A stretch of 64,000 nucleotides of DNA from Pseudonocardia kunmingensis (GCF_006716445.1 NZ_VFPA01000002.1:868001-932000), one strand, 5' to 3'. Positions 50,761 through 60,279 are shown, counted from the first letter of the stretch. The notes: generated by a model from the sequence alone, not told the origin. Program-made: numbers and translations.

Positions 50761-52616
50761 CCGAACCCCAGGACTCCGCGCTGGGCGCCGGCGCGGCGCC
50801 GGTCGCCGCGGCACCCGCCCGTGGCTCCGGCGCCCTCGCCCGGTTCCTCGCCAACCCCTTCGGCGTCGGGTGCGCCGCGGTGCTGCTGGTGGTCGTCGCC
50901 GCCGTTGCGCTGGCGCCGGTGCTGCCGCTGGCCGACCCGAACCGCATCGACCTGTTCGGAACGCTCGCCGGGCCGAGCGCCGAGCACTGGCTGGGCACCG
51001 ACTCGAGCGGGCGCGACGTCCTGTCCCGGCTCGTCTGGGGTGGTCAGGTCAACCTGCTCGGCGCGGCGCTCGCGGTGGGGGTCGCGGCCGCACTGGGCAT
51101 CAGCAGCGGGCTCGTGGCGGGCTACTACGGCCGCTGGTTCGACACGGCCGGCACCTGGCTGACGAGCATGCTGCAGGCGCTCCCGGCGATCGTCGTCCTG
51201 CTCGCCGTCCGCGCGGTCGCCGGCCCCTCGACCTGGATCGCGATGACCGTCTTCGGCGTGATGCTGATGGCGGGGTACTTCCGCATCGTCCGGGCCGCGG
51301 TGCAGGCGGTGCGCGGTGAGCTCTACGTCGACGCCGCGCGCGTGTCGGGGCTCAGCGACGCGCGCATCATCGGGCGGCACGTCCTCACCGTCGTGCGCGC
51401 TCCCATCATCATCCAGAGCGCGCGGGTGGCCGGCATCGCGATCGCCGTCCAGGCCGGCCTGCAGTTCCTCGGGGTCGGGGACAACTCGGTGCCCTCCTGG
51501 GGAGCGATGATCAACGAGGGTTTCCGGAAGATGTCCCTCGCGCCGCTGCTCGTGCTGTGGCCCGCGCTGCTCGTGGGCCTGGTGTGCGCCTGCCTGCTGC
51601 TGCTGTCCAACGCGCTGCGCGACGCGCTGGAGGATCGAGGCACGCCGATCGGGGTGGCCCGTCGCCGCCGGCGCGCCCCGGCCTCCGCACCCGCGTCCGA
51701 GAGCAGGGCGGGCGCCGGCCCGGCGGCGCGCGAGACGGAGCCCCCCGAGGTGGCCGGGGACCTGCTGGCCGTCCGCGGGCTGCAGATCTGTTACGCCCAG
51801 GCCGACGGCGGGGAGAAGGCGGTCGTGCACGGCGTGGACCTGCACGTCGACGCCGGGGAGGTGCTCGGCCTCGTCGGCGAGTCCGGATCCGGGAAGACGC
51901 AGACCGCCTTCGCGGTGCTCGGGCTGCTCCCCGAGGGCGGGCGGGTCCGCGGCGGGAGCATCGTGTTCGCCGGGCAGGAGCTGACCCGCCTGTCCGCGAA
52001 GGACCACGGCGCGCTGCGCGGCACCGAGATGGCCTACGTGCCGCAGGAGCCGCTGAGCAACCTCGACCCCGCCTTCCGCATCGGCTCCCAGCTGGTGACC
52101 CCGATGCGGGTGCATCTGCGGCTGAGCCGTGCGGACGCCCGCGAGCGGGCCCTCGCGCTGCTCGCCCGGGTCGGCATCCCCGATCCGCGGCGCACCTTCG
52201 ACGCCTATCCGCACGAGATCTCCGGGGGTATGGCGCAGCGGGTGCTCATCGCCGGGGCGATCTCGTGCAAGCCGAAGCTGCTGATCGCCGACGAACCGAC
52301 CACCGCGCTGGACGTCACCGTTCAGGCCGAGGTCCTCGACCTGCTGCGCGACCTGCAGCGCGAGTACCGGATGGGAGTGGTCCTGGTGACCCACAACTTC
52401 GGGGTGGTCGCCGACATCTGCGATCGGGTCGCGGTGATGCGGCACGGCCGGATCGTGGAGACCGGGGACGTGGAGGAGATCTTCACCGCCCCGCGGCACC
52501 CCTACACGCGCACGCTGCTCGACTCCATGGTCGAGGACGGCCCCACCCGCCCCTACCCCTTCGACGACGACGCGGCTGCGGTCGGCGCCGGCGCAGGCGG
52601 GGAGGTGACGCGGTGA
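50757..52616 (+). CDS. Fused ABC permease-ATPase (DppC-DppD fusion)
   Basis: A 619-aa single frame. Residues about 20-295 are a DppC-type permease (GTDSSGRDVLSRLVWGGQVNL, EAA loop YVDAARVSGLSDARIIGRHV). A low-complexity linker of about 45 residues (RRRRRAPASAPASESRAG) follows. Residues about 335-600 are a DppD ATPase (Walker A GESGSGKTQT, signature EISGGMAQRVLIAGAI, Walker B LLIADEPTTALDV, then THNFGVVADI). Separate proteins are usual, but this fusion is known in actinobacteria. GTG start, coupled to DppB; its stop overlaps the next ATG by one base. Confidence 0.92.
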   Translation: MTEPQDSALGAGAAPVAAAPARGSGALARFLANPFGVGCAAVLLVVVAAVALAPVLPLADPNRIDLFGTLAGPSAEHWLGTDSSGRDVLSRLVWGGQVNLLGAALAVGVAAALGISSGLVAGYYGRWFDTAGTWLTSMLQALPAIVVLLAVRAVAGPSTWIAMTVFGVMLMAGYFRIVRAAVQAVRGELYVDAARVSGLSDARIIGRHVLTVVRAPIIIQSARVAGIAIAVQAGLQFLGVGDNSVPSWGAMINEGFRKMSLAPLLVLWPALLVGLVCACLLLLSNALRDALEDRGTPIGVARRRRRAPASAPASESRAGAGPAARETEPPEVAGDLLAVRGLQICYAQADGGEKAVVHGVDLHVDAGEVLGLVGESGSGKTQTAFAVLGLLPEGGRVRGGSIVFAGQELTRLSAKDHGALRGTEMAYVPQEPLSNLDPAFRIGSQLVTPMRVHLRLSRADARERALALLARVGIPDPRRTFDAYPHEISGGMAQRVLIAGAISCKPKLLIADEPTTALDVTVQAEVLDLLRDLQREYRMGVVLVTHNFGVVADICDRVAVMRHGRIVETGDVEEIFTAPRHPYTRTLLDSMVEDGPTRPYPFDDDAAAVGAGAGGEVTR

Positions 52617-53446
52617 TGCAGCGCCTGCTGGAGGTGGACCGGCTCTGCGTGGACTTCCCCGGGAAGGGGTGGCGCGCCGCGCCGCACCGGGTGCTGGAGG
52701 AGGTCACCTTCGGCATCCGCCCCGGGGAGACGCTCGGGCTGGTCGGCGAGTCCGGTTCGGGCAAGACCACCATCGGTCGGGCGGTGCTGGGACTGGTCGG
52801 GGCGGCCTCCGGCACGATCCGCTTCGACGGCCGCGACATCACCCGCGCCTCCCGCCGGAAGCGTCGCGCGCTGGCGCGAGACATCCAGGTGGTCTTCCAG
52901 GACCCGTACACCTCGCTGAACCCGTCGATGACGATCGAGTCGATCCTCACCGAACCGCTCACGACCGCAGGCGTGTCCCGGACGGACGCCGCCCGGCGGG
53001 TGCGGACGCTGCTGGACCGCGTGCACCTGCCCGCCGACGCGGCACACCGCCTTCCCCGGGAGTTCTCGGGCGGGCAGCGCCAGCGCATCGCGATCGCCCG
53101 GGCGATCGCGCCCGGCCCGCGGCTGATCGTCTGCGACGAGCCCGTGTCCGCGCTGGACCTGACCACCCAGGCGCGGGTGCTGGACCTGTTCGTGGAGATC
53201 CAGGAGGGCATGGGGGTGGCCTACCTGTTCGTCTCGCACGACCTCGGGGTCGTGCGGCACATCAGCCACAACGTGATGGTGCTCTACCGCGGCGACGTCG
53301 TGGAGATCGGCCGGGCCGACGAGGTGACCGCCCGGCCGAAGCACCCCTACACCCGGAAGCTGCTCGTCTCGGCGCCCGTGCCGGACCCGGTGGCCCAGCG
53401 GGCCCGCCGCGAGCAGCGCCGCGAACTCGCGGAGGAGCCCGCATGA
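52616..53446 (+). CDS. ABC transporter ATPase (DppF family)
   Basis: A 276-aa ATPase: Walker A GESGSGKTTIG, Q-loop VVFQDPYTSLNPSM, signature EFSGGQRQRIAIARAI, Walker B LIVCDEPVSALDL and switch His in FVSHDLGVVRHI, then the oligopeptide-type C-terminal HPYTRKLL. It pairs with the ATPase half of the fusion protein. Stop overlaps the first sulfatase ATG (ATGA), tying the transporter to the sulfatase genes. Confidence 0.94.
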   Translation: MQRLLEVDRLCVDFPGKGWRAAPHRVLEEVTFGIRPGETLGLVGESGSGKTTIGRAVLGLVGAASGTIRFDGRDITRASRRKRRALARDIQVVFQDPYTSLNPSMTIESILTEPLTTAGVSRTDAARRVRTLLDRVHLPADAAHRLPREFSGGQRQRIAIARAIAPGPRLIVCDEPVSALDLTTQARVLDLFVEIQEGMGVAYLFVSHDLGVVRHISHNVMVLYRGDVVEIGRADEVTARPKHPYTRKLLVSAPVPDPVAQRARREQRRELAEEPA

Positions 53447-54972
53447 GGATCATCTATGTCGACGTCGACAGCCTGCGGCCCGACCACACCGGTCCGTACG
53501 GGTACACCCGCGACATCACGCCCAACCTCGACCGGTTGGCGGCGGACTCGGTGCGCTTCGACCGGTACTACTGCTCGGACTCCCCGTGCCTGCCCTCGCG
53601 CACGGCGCTGGTCAGCGGCCAGTTCGGCATCACGAACGGGGTGATCGGGCACGCCGGAACCGATGCGCGGTTCCGCCTGGACTCGGGCCACCGTCCCGCG
53701 CCGGGCCGGCCCACGCTGGCTCAGGCGCTGGTGGGCCGGGGCTACCGCACCGCGGTGCTCTCCTCGTTCGCCGAACGCCACCGCGCCTACCACTTCAGCG
53801 CCGGGTTCCTGGACACGATGCAGACCACCCCCGACATCGGGGACGAGCCCGCCGAATCCGTCACCGACGTCGCGGTCGACTGGATCCGGCGGCACCGTGA
53901 CGTCGAGGACTGGTACCTGCACGTCACCTACTGGGATCCGCACACCGATTACCTGCAGCCGGCGGAGTGGACCGGGCGGGCCGCCGCGAGCGGCCCCGCT
54001 CCGGAGTGGCCGGACCAGGCGACGATCGACGAGCACGCCCGTGTGTACGGCCCGCGCTCGGCGCTGGACCTGCACTACGCGGGCCGGCCGCGCCGGTCGC
54101 GCGTCCCGCACAACATGCCCGACGCGATTCGCACCCGCGCCGACTTCGATCACCTGGTCAACGGTTACGACGGGGCGATCCACTACTGGGACCACCACTT
54201 CGGGCGACTGCTGGACGCGCTCGAGGAGATGGGCCTGTCCGGCGAGGTGGCGATCGTGGTCAGCGCCGACCACGGCGAGTCGTTCGGGGAGCTCGGTTCC
54301 TACGCCGAGCACGGCCTGGCCAGTGAACCGGTGAACCGGATCCCGATGATCGTCCATTGGCCCGGCGTCACCGACGACGGGCGGGGCCGCAGCTACCAGC
54401 ACCTGCTCTACAACATCGACTACGCGCCGACGGTGCTCGACATGCTGGACGCGACCGAGCTGCCGGCGAAATGGCAGGGCAGGTCCTTCGCGCCGCTGCT
54501 GCGCGGGGAGGAACAGGACGGGCGCGAGTACCTGGTGCTCGGTCACGGGGCGCACACCTACCAGCGCTCGGTGCGCACGGCCCGGCACATGTACACCCGC
54601 ACCTACCACCCGGGCTCGTTCAAGGCGGAGTGGGAGTCGCTGTGGGACCTGGATGCCGACCCGCACATGACGGAGAACCTCGTCGAGAAGGAACCTGTCC
54701 TGCTGGCGCAGATGCGCTCGCACCTGTTCGAGTGGTGGCACCGCTACGCCGGCACCCCGGGGGCTCTGCCCGATCCGATGCAGACCAGCCTGCAGCAGGG
54801 CCCGACGCTCTACAGCGACCCCGTCGAGTTCGAGGCCCACCTGCGCCGCACCGGGCGCGTCGAGGATGCCGACGACCTGCGGGAACGGCTGCGCGTCGAC
54901 AACGGCGCGGTCCCGGCGTCCTGGCACGCGCAGGCGCCGCTGCCCACGCTGAAGGTTCCCGACCAGGCGTGA
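53443..54972 (+). CDS. Type I (formylglycine-dependent) sulfatase 1
   Basis: A 509-aa sulfatase. The FGly motif CLPSR starts at Cys49 and continues TALVSGQFG, so Cys49 should be oxidised to formylglycine by the neighbouring FGE. Calcium-site Asp residues are Asp7 and Asp9 (YVDVDSLRPDH), with a later pair in SADHGESFGELG. There is no signal peptide, so it should act in the cytoplasm on imported material. TNGVIGHAGTDA and the C-terminal WDLDADPHMTENL are typical of iduronate- or choline-type sulfatases; the exact substrate is unknown. Coupled to the transporter by ATGA. Confidence 0.92.
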   Translation: MRIIYVDVDSLRPDHTGPYGYTRDITPNLDRLAADSVRFDRYYCSDSPCLPSRTALVSGQFGITNGVIGHAGTDARFRLDSGHRPAPGRPTLAQALVGRGYRTAVLSSFAERHRAYHFSAGFLDTMQTTPDIGDEPAESVTDVAVDWIRRHRDVEDWYLHVTYWDPHTDYLQPAEWTGRAAASGPAPEWPDQATIDEHARVYGPRSALDLHYAGRPRRSRVPHNMPDAIRTRADFDHLVNGYDGAIHYWDHHFGRLLDALEEMGLSGEVAIVVSADHGESFGELGSYAEHGLASEPVNRIPMIVHWPGVTDDGRGRSYQHLLYNIDYAPTVLDMLDATELPAKWQGRSFAPLLRGEEQDGREYLVLGHGAHTYQRSVRTARHMYTRTYHPGSFKAEWESLWDLDADPHMTENLVEKEPVLLAQMRSHLFEWWHRYAGTPGALPDPMQTSLQQGPTLYSDPVEFEAHLRRTGRVEDADDLRERLRVDNGAVPASWHAQAPLPTLKVPDQA

Positions 54973-54998
54973 CCGGCCGCGATGGGTGCTCGCGCGGG

Positions 54999-55961
54999 CT
55001 ACGCCCGACCGGTCGGGAGGTCCCACACCACCCGGAACCCCAGGTTGCCGCCCGCGCTGTCCGGGGTGCTGGCGGTGCGGGCTGCGACCCGGTAGCGGTT
55101 GCAGTAGGAGGCGTGGCACAGGTAGGAACCACCCCGCATGACGCGGCTGTCCCCGCGCTCGGGGCCCTGCGGATCGGTGCGGCCCGCGGAGAGGTGGTGG
55201 GTCGTGCTGAACCAGTCCGCGCACCACTCCCACACGTTGCCGGCGACGTTGTACAGGCCGAACCCGTTCGGCTCGTAGGCGTCCACGGGCGCCGCGCCCT
55301 TGTAGCCGTCGGCCGCGGTGTTGCGGACGGGGAAGCTGCCCTGCCACACGTTGCAGCGGTGCCGCCCGTCGGGCTCCAGCTCGTCGCCCCACGGGAACCG
55401 GGCCTGCTCGAGCCCGCCGCGTGCGGCGTACTCCCACTCGGCCTCGCTCGGGAGCCTGCCCCCGGCCCATGCGGCGAACGCCCGGGCGTCGGCGTAGGAC
55501 ACCTGCACCACGGGGTGGTCCTCGCGGCCGGTCAGGTCGCTGCCCGGGCCCTCCGGCGCCGCCCAGGTGGCCCCGGAGACGGCCGCCCACCACGGGGTGC
55601 GGTCCGGGCGCGGGCTGATCCTGCGCAGCGGCCCGGGCAGGAACCCGACGAAGACGAAGGACCAGCCGATCCGCTCGGTCTCGGTGACGTAGCCCGTGGC
55701 CTCGACGAACTCGGCGAACCGGGCGTTGGACACGGCCACGGTGTCGATCGCGAACGGGCGGAGGGTGACCGGCCGGACGGGGCCCTCGCCGTCGTCGGGG
55801 TAGCCCTCGCCGTCCTCGGTGCCCATCAGGAAGGCTCCGCCGGGCAGTGCGACTGCGGTCGGTGGTTGCCGTCTCGCCCCCGGCGCGGGCGGCGGGGGCG
55901 ACGCCGGTACGGCAGCCCGCGCGTGTCCCGGTGGCGGTTCGGCCGGGCAGCAGGGCGTCAT
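54999..55961 (-). CDS. Formylglycine-generating enzyme (FGE/SUMF1 family)
   Basis: A 320-aa FGE that converts the Cys of CxPxR in sulfatases to formylglycine, using Cu and O2 (family knowledge). The catalytic cysteines are Cys282 and Cys287 in YLCHASYCNRYRVAAR. Other marks are LPGGAFLMGTED, HPVVQVSYADARAFAAWAGG, RLPSEAEWEYAARGG and NVAGNVWEWCADWF. The ATG after GAGGAGGACC (MTPCCPAEP) is preferred over one 12 codons upstream. It is convergent with sulfatase 1, 26 bases away, and divergent from the PadR gene. Confidence 0.94.
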   Translation of the reverse strand: MTPCCPAEPPPGHARAAVPASPPPPAPGARRQPPTAVALPGGAFLMGTEDGEGYPDDGEGPVRPVTLRPFAIDTVAVSNARFAEFVEATGYVTETERIGWSFVFVGFLPGPLRRISPRPDRTPWWAAVSGATWAAPEGPGSDLTGREDHPVVQVSYADARAFAAWAGGRLPSEAEWEYAARGGLEQARFPWGDELEPDGRHRCNVWQGSFPVRNTAADGYKGAAPVDAYEPNGFGLYNVAGNVWEWCADWFSTTHHLSAGRTDPQGPERGDSRVMRGGSYLCHASYCNRYRVAARTASTPDSAGGNLGFRVVWDLPTGRA

Positions 55962-55990
55962 GGTCCTCCTCGAGCCGTTGGGGTGACTCG

Positions 55991-56019
55991 TTGACAATGT
56001 ACTCCACTAGTGTCATGGT
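55991..56019. promoter_or_regulatory. Divergent FGE/PadR promoter with TGACA...TGTCA inverted repeat
   Basis: TTGACA (55991-55996) could be the -35 box for PadR, with a weak CATGGT at 17 bases. TGACA (55992-55996) and TGTCA (56011-56015) form an inverted repeat of the size PadR repressors bind. The only short gap between fge and padR lies here, so PadR may control both directions. Confidence 0.4.
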
Positions 56020-56046
56020 CGGACGACGACGACGGGAGGCCGCACG

Positions 56047-56652
56047 ATGAAGCTCGAGGACCTTCTCCTCGGTGTGCTCCTACGGAACCCGAGCACCGGA
56101 TACGACCTGAAGAAGTACCTCGACACCTCGGGCCGGTTCCTGCGGCCGAACACGCAGATGAGCCAGGTCTACCGCTCCCTGGCGAGGATGGAGCGGGACG
56201 GCTGGATCGCCCACGAGGTCCAGCCGCGCCCCGGTGCCCAGGACGCCAAGATCTACCGGGTGACCGAGGAGGGTGCGACCGTCTTCCTCGACTGGCTGAA
56301 GGGGCCCTACCACCCCCCGGACCGGGTGCTGGGCGCAGAACTGCGGGCGCGGCTGGCCTTCGCCGGTTTCCTGACGGTCGAGGAGATCATCGCGATGCTC
56401 GACGTCGAGCTGGCTGCCCGCCGCGAGCAGATCGCCCGCTACCGCTTCCGCGACCGCCGCCTCCCGCTCAACCCGGACCTTCCCTTCGATGCGGAGCTGG
56501 CCGTCGGCATGGACGAATGGCTGCACCGCCGGGGTGCGGCGACGATCGACGCCCACGTCGCCGCCTGCGAGGACCTGCGAGGGCGGCTGCTGGACGGGAA
56601 GCCGCTCGTCGACGGGGAGCTGCCGTCCCCGCTCGCCCCGTCCACGGACTGA
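56047..56652 (+). CDS. PadR family transcriptional regulator
   Basis: A 201-aa protein with the PadR winged helix at 1-90 (MKLEDLLLGVLLRNPSTGYDL, QMSQVYRSLARMERDGWIAHE, KIYRVTEEGATVFLDWL) and a helical C-terminal dimerisation domain (LDVELAARREQIARYRFRDR). PadR proteins repress target genes until a small ligand binds. Sitting between fge and the second sulfatase, it is the best candidate for control of the sulfatase cluster. Confidence 0.92.
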   Translation: MKLEDLLLGVLLRNPSTGYDLKKYLDTSGRFLRPNTQMSQVYRSLARMERDGWIAHEVQPRPGAQDAKIYRVTEEGATVFLDWLKGPYHPPDRVLGAELRARLAFAGFLTVEEIIAMLDVELAARREQIARYRFRDRRLPLNPDLPFDAELAVGMDEWLHRRGAATIDAHVAACEDLRGRLLDGKPLVDGELPSPLAPSTD

Positions 56653-56698
56653 CCTGCAGCCCGGCGCCGCCGAGCGCCCAGCACGCCCGAGGAGAACT

Positions 56699-58561
56699 GT
56701 GCGCGCGATCGTCCTGATGTTCGACAGCCTCAACCGGCACATGTTGCCGCCCTACGGCGACACCTTCGTGCAGGCGCCGAACTTCACGCGGCTCGCCGAG
56801 AAGGCCGTCACCCTGGACAACTACTACGCCGGGTCCATGCCGTGCATGCCGGCCCGGCGGGAGATGCACACCGGGCGCTACAACTTCCTGCACCGCTCCT
56901 GGGGGCCGCTCGAGCCGTTCGACGACTCGGTGCCCCAGCTGCTCGGCGAGGCCGGCGTGCACACCCACCTGGCGTCGGACCACCCGCACTACTGGGAGGA
57001 CGGCGGCGGCACGTACCACACCCGCTACACCACCTGGGAGTTCTTCAGGGGACAGGAGGGTGATCCGTGGAAGGGCGTCGTGCAGCCCGGGCACGCCGCC
57101 CGCCACGTCCACGCGCGGATGAAGCGCCAGGACGAGGTCAACCGCACGTACCTGCCCACCGAGGCCGAGCACTACCAGACGCGGACGGTGGACGCCGGCC
57201 TGCACTTCGTGCAGACCAACGTCGCCGCAGACGACTGGATGCTGCAGATCGAGCTGTTCGACCCGCACGAGCCGTTCTTCAGCGGCGAACGGTTCCGCGA
57301 GCGCTACTCCGACGACCACGACGGCCCCGACTTCGACTGGCCGGGCTACCAGAAGGTCACCGAGCCGGCCGGCCAGGTCGAGCACGCCCGCAACCGGTAC
57401 GCGGCGCTGGTGAGCATGTGCGACCACTCGCTGGGACGGGTGATCGACGTCATGGACGCCCACGACATGTGGGACGACACCATGCTGATCGTCAACACCG
57501 ACCACGGGTTCCTGCTCGGTGAGCACGGCTGGTGGGCCAAGGGCGTCCAGCCGTGGTTCAACGAGCTGGTCCACCTCCCGGCGTTCGTCTGGGACCCGCG
57601 CACCGGCGAGCGCGGCACCCGCCGCGGTGCGCTCGCCCAGACCATCGACATCGCGCCGACCCTCCTGCGGTTCTTCGGTCTCGAACCGACGCCCGACATG
57701 CAGGGCCGCGACCTCGCCGCGGTGCTGCGCGACAGCGCCGACGAGCGGCACGTGCTGCACGACGGTGCGCTGTTCGGCGTCCACGGCGGCCACGTCAACG
57801 TCACCGACGGCCGCCACGTCTACATGCGCGCACCCGCCGACGAGTCCAACTCGCCCATCGAGCAGTACACGCTGATGCCGACCCACATGCGCAGCCGGTT
57901 CGGCACCGACGAGCTGGCCGGGTGGGAACCGGCGGAGGCGTTCTCCTTCACGAAGGAGCTGCGCACGATGCGGCTGCAGGGCCGTGGGCAGTGGATGAAC
58001 CCTTGGCGGCACGGCACCCTGCTGTACGACCTGGAGGCCGACCCGGCACAGGAGCACCCCATCGCCGACGACGCGGCCGAGCTGCGGATGCTGCGGCTGC
58101 TCGCGCGGCTCATGCACGACAGCGGCGCCCCGCGCAGCCAGTTCGAGCGGCTCGGCATCCCGTTCGAGGTCGAGCCGGGCCCGGAACACCTGCTCGTGCG
58201 CGTCCAGGCCGACCGGGCCGCCGCCACCGCCGAGCCCCTGCCGCCGCTGGACACGTTGCCGGCTGCCGACCTGATCTCCGCCCCCCTGGTGGAACTGCTC
58301 GCCGACCCCCGGGCCGGGGACGTCGTGGGGAAGCACGCCCCCGGGCTCGTCCGGACCGAACTGATCACCGTCTCGCCGGCCGCGAGCCTGTACGGGCTGG
58401 CCCGGACGGCCGCCGTCCCGGCTGCCGCACTGCGCGCGATCGCCGCCGACCTCGCCGCGCTGCCCGCGGCCCCGCCCGCGACCGGTGACGGCGACGACGA
58501 GGTGCTGCCCGCGGAGGTGGCCGCCCAGGACGAGGCCGCGGCCGCCGGGCGACCGGGATGA
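56699..58561 (+). CDS. Type I sulfatase 2
   Basis: A 620-aa sulfatase. CMPAR at Cys49-Arg53 fits CxPxR, though Ala replaces the usual Ser after Pro. Metal residues include Asp9 (MFDSLNRH) and the VNTDHGFLLGEHGWW region, where LGEHGWWAKG is a sulfatase/alkaline-phosphatase-superfamily hallmark. LFDPHEPFF and LYDLEADPAQEHP are also typical. A long alanine-rich C-terminal extension (about 500-620) is beyond the usual length. No signal peptide. GTG start after GAGGAGAAC, 46 bases after PadR; stop overlaps sulfatase 3 (ATGA). Confidence 0.91.
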   Translation: MRAIVLMFDSLNRHMLPPYGDTFVQAPNFTRLAEKAVTLDNYYAGSMPCMPARREMHTGRYNFLHRSWGPLEPFDDSVPQLLGEAGVHTHLASDHPHYWEDGGGTYHTRYTTWEFFRGQEGDPWKGVVQPGHAARHVHARMKRQDEVNRTYLPTEAEHYQTRTVDAGLHFVQTNVAADDWMLQIELFDPHEPFFSGERFRERYSDDHDGPDFDWPGYQKVTEPAGQVEHARNRYAALVSMCDHSLGRVIDVMDAHDMWDDTMLIVNTDHGFLLGEHGWWAKGVQPWFNELVHLPAFVWDPRTGERGTRRGALAQTIDIAPTLLRFFGLEPTPDMQGRDLAAVLRDSADERHVLHDGALFGVHGGHVNVTDGRHVYMRAPADESNSPIEQYTLMPTHMRSRFGTDELAGWEPAEAFSFTKELRTMRLQGRGQWMNPWRHGTLLYDLEADPAQEHPIADDAAELRMLRLLARLMHDSGAPRSQFERLGIPFEVEPGPEHLLVRVQADRAAATAEPLPPLDTLPAADLISAPLVELLADPRAGDVVGKHAPGLVRTELITVSPAASLYGLARTAAVPAAALRAIAADLAALPAAPPATGDGDDEVLPAEVAAQDEAAAAGRPG

Positions 58562-60279
58562 CGGGCTCCGTGACGACCCCCGCCGCGACCGGGCGTCCCA
58601 ACATCCTGTGGATCTCCACCCACGACATCAACCCGCACCTCGGTGCCTACGCCGGCGTCTATCCCGGTGCCGAGCACGCGCGCACCCCGAACCTGGACCG
58701 GCTCGCCGCCGAGGGCATGCGGTTCGACAAGGCGTTCGCGGCGGCGCCCATCTGCGCCCCGTCCCGGTCCGCGATCATGACCGGCTGCTTCCCGACGGCC
58801 ATCGGCACGATGCACATGCGCACGAAGGCGGTCCCACCGCCGCAGGTCCGGCTGTTCACCGAGTACCTGCGCGAGGCCGGCTACTACACCACCAACAACT
58901 GGTTCACCGACTTCCAGGTGCCCACCCCGGCCAGCGCTTTCGACGACTGCAGCGACACCGCGCACTGGCGCAACCGCCCCACCCCCGACACCCCCTTCTT
59001 CGCCGCCTTCCACGGGATGGCGACGCACGAGTCGCAGATCTACCTCGACGACGAGGCGTTCGCGCAGCGCACCTCGCACGTCCACGCCGAGGACCGGCAC
59101 GATCCGGCGTCGACGACCCCGCCGCCCTACCACCCGGACACGGGGACGTTCCGCCGGTCCTGGGCCCGCTACCACGACCTGATCAGCGAGATGGACCACT
59201 GGGTCGGCGAGCTGCTCGCCCAGCTCGACGAGGACGGCCTCGTCGAGAACACGGTCGTGGTGTTCTGGAGCGACCACGGCCTGGGCATGCCGCGGGGCAA
59301 GCGCTGGGCCACCGACTCGGGTCTGCACGAACCGCTCATCGTGCGTTGGCCGGGCCGGGTCCCGCCGGGCTCGGTGAACACCGAGGTCGTGCACCTGATG
59401 GACCTGGCACCCACGATGCTGCGGCTCGCCGGGCTGGACGTCCCGCAGCACATGCACGGCACCCCGCTCCTGGAGCCGGGCGGCCGGTCGGTCCGGTCGC
59501 CGAACACCTACGCCTTCGCCGCCCTCGACCGCATGGGTGAGCTGGAGGACAGGAGCCGCAGCGCCCGCGACGCCCGTTACCGCTACACCCGCCACCACCA
59601 CCCGGACCGCTCGCCCATGCAGCACTGCGACTACCCCGACCGGTTGCACACCTGGCGGGAGATGCGCAGGCTCGCCGCCGGCGAGGCGCAGCAGCTCGCC
59701 CAGGGCCTGCCCCGCAGCCTGCTCACCCCGCTCCAGCGCAGGCTCGTCGCACCGGCCAAGCCGGCGGAGGAGCTGTACGACCTCGTGGAGGACCCGTACG
59801 AGCAGCACAACCTCGCCGGCGACCCGCGCCACGCCGAGACCGTCGCGCGGTTCCGCGATGCCGTGGACCGGTGGCTGCGGACCTACGGCGACCTGGGCGA
59901 GCTGGCCGAGGACGACCTGCTGGCGTCCTGGCGGCCCGGCGGCGGGTGGCCGGTGACCGCCGCGCCGCAGTTCGACCAGGACGCCGGCGCGGTGTCGGCC
60001 ACGTGTGCGACCCAGGGGGCGCAGGTGGTCTGGACCACCGACCGGCCCCAGCCGGCGGGGGACGGGGGCGAGGCGGCAGGCGCGGCGGGGCTCGCCGACG
60101 CCATCGGGTCGCCGGCTCCCGACCGCAGGCACTGGCACCTCCTCTGCCCGGCCACGCCGCCGCCCCCCGACACGCGGGTGTGGGTGAAGGCGTGCCGGCT
60201 GGGCTACCGCGACAGCCGCGAGGTGGAGGTGCTCCCACGAGCAGCACGAGCAGCACGAGCAGGAGGAGCGATCCGATGA
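58558..60279 (+). CDS. Type I sulfatase 3
   Basis: A 573-aa sulfatase with the classical CAPSR motif at Cys66-Arg70, followed by SAIMTGCFPTAIG. Asp23 (STHDINPH) and the FWSDHGLGMPRGKRW region supply metal and sulfate ligands. YDLVEDPYEQHNLAGDP is the usual late motif. After about residue 450 comes an extra C-terminal segment rich in Ala/Pro/Gly with a VVWTTDRP phrase, possibly a small beta-domain. No signal peptide is visible. Tandem copies of AGCAGCACG near its 3' end encode AARAARAG. ATGA overlaps on both sides. Confidence 0.92.
   Translation: MTGSVTTPAATGRPNILWISTHDINPHLGAYAGVYPGAEHARTPNLDRLAAEGMRFDKAFAAAPICAPSRSAIMTGCFPTAIGTMHMRTKAVPPPQVRLFTEYLREAGYYTTNNWFTDFQVPTPASAFDDCSDTAHWRNRPTPDTPFFAAFHGMATHESQIYLDDEAFAQRTSHVHAEDRHDPASTTPPPYHPDTGTFRRSWARYHDLISEMDHWVGELLAQLDEDGLVENTVVVFWSDHGLGMPRGKRWATDSGLHEPLIVRWPGRVPPGSVNTEVVHLMDLAPTMLRLAGLDVPQHMHGTPLLEPGGRSVRSPNTYAFAALDRMGELEDRSRSARDARYRYTRHHHPDRSPMQHCDYPDRLHTWREMRRLAAGEAQQLAQGLPRSLLTPLQRRLVAPAKPAEELYDLVEDPYEQHNLAGDPRHAETVARFRDAVDRWLRTYGDLGELAEDDLLASWRPGGGWPVTAAPQFDQDAGAVSATCATQGAQVVWTTDRPQPAGDGGEAAGAAGLADAIGSPAPDRRHWHLLCPATPPPPDTRVWVKACRLGYRDSREVEVLPRAARAARAGGAIR

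Noticed and set aside
48415..50814. A 799-codon open frame on the minus strand over the transporter genes
   Set aside because: Arg/Gly/Asp-rich shadow of the real plus-strand genes, caused by high GC; no domain and wrong codon bias.
53347..56016. An 889-codon minus-strand frame over sulfatase 1 and FGE
   Set aside because: It only mirrors the sulfatase and overlaps FGE in another frame; the true FGE frame has all family motifs.
57820..60138. A 772-codon minus-strand frame over sulfatases 2 and 3
   Set aside because: Composition is typical antisense GC shadow and it contradicts clear sulfatase motifs on the plus strand.
60237..60265. Tandem AGCAGCACG units considered as a CRISPR or regulatory repeat
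   Set aside because: Three short contiguous copies inside the sulfatase 3 coding end without spacers; a simple slippage repeat.
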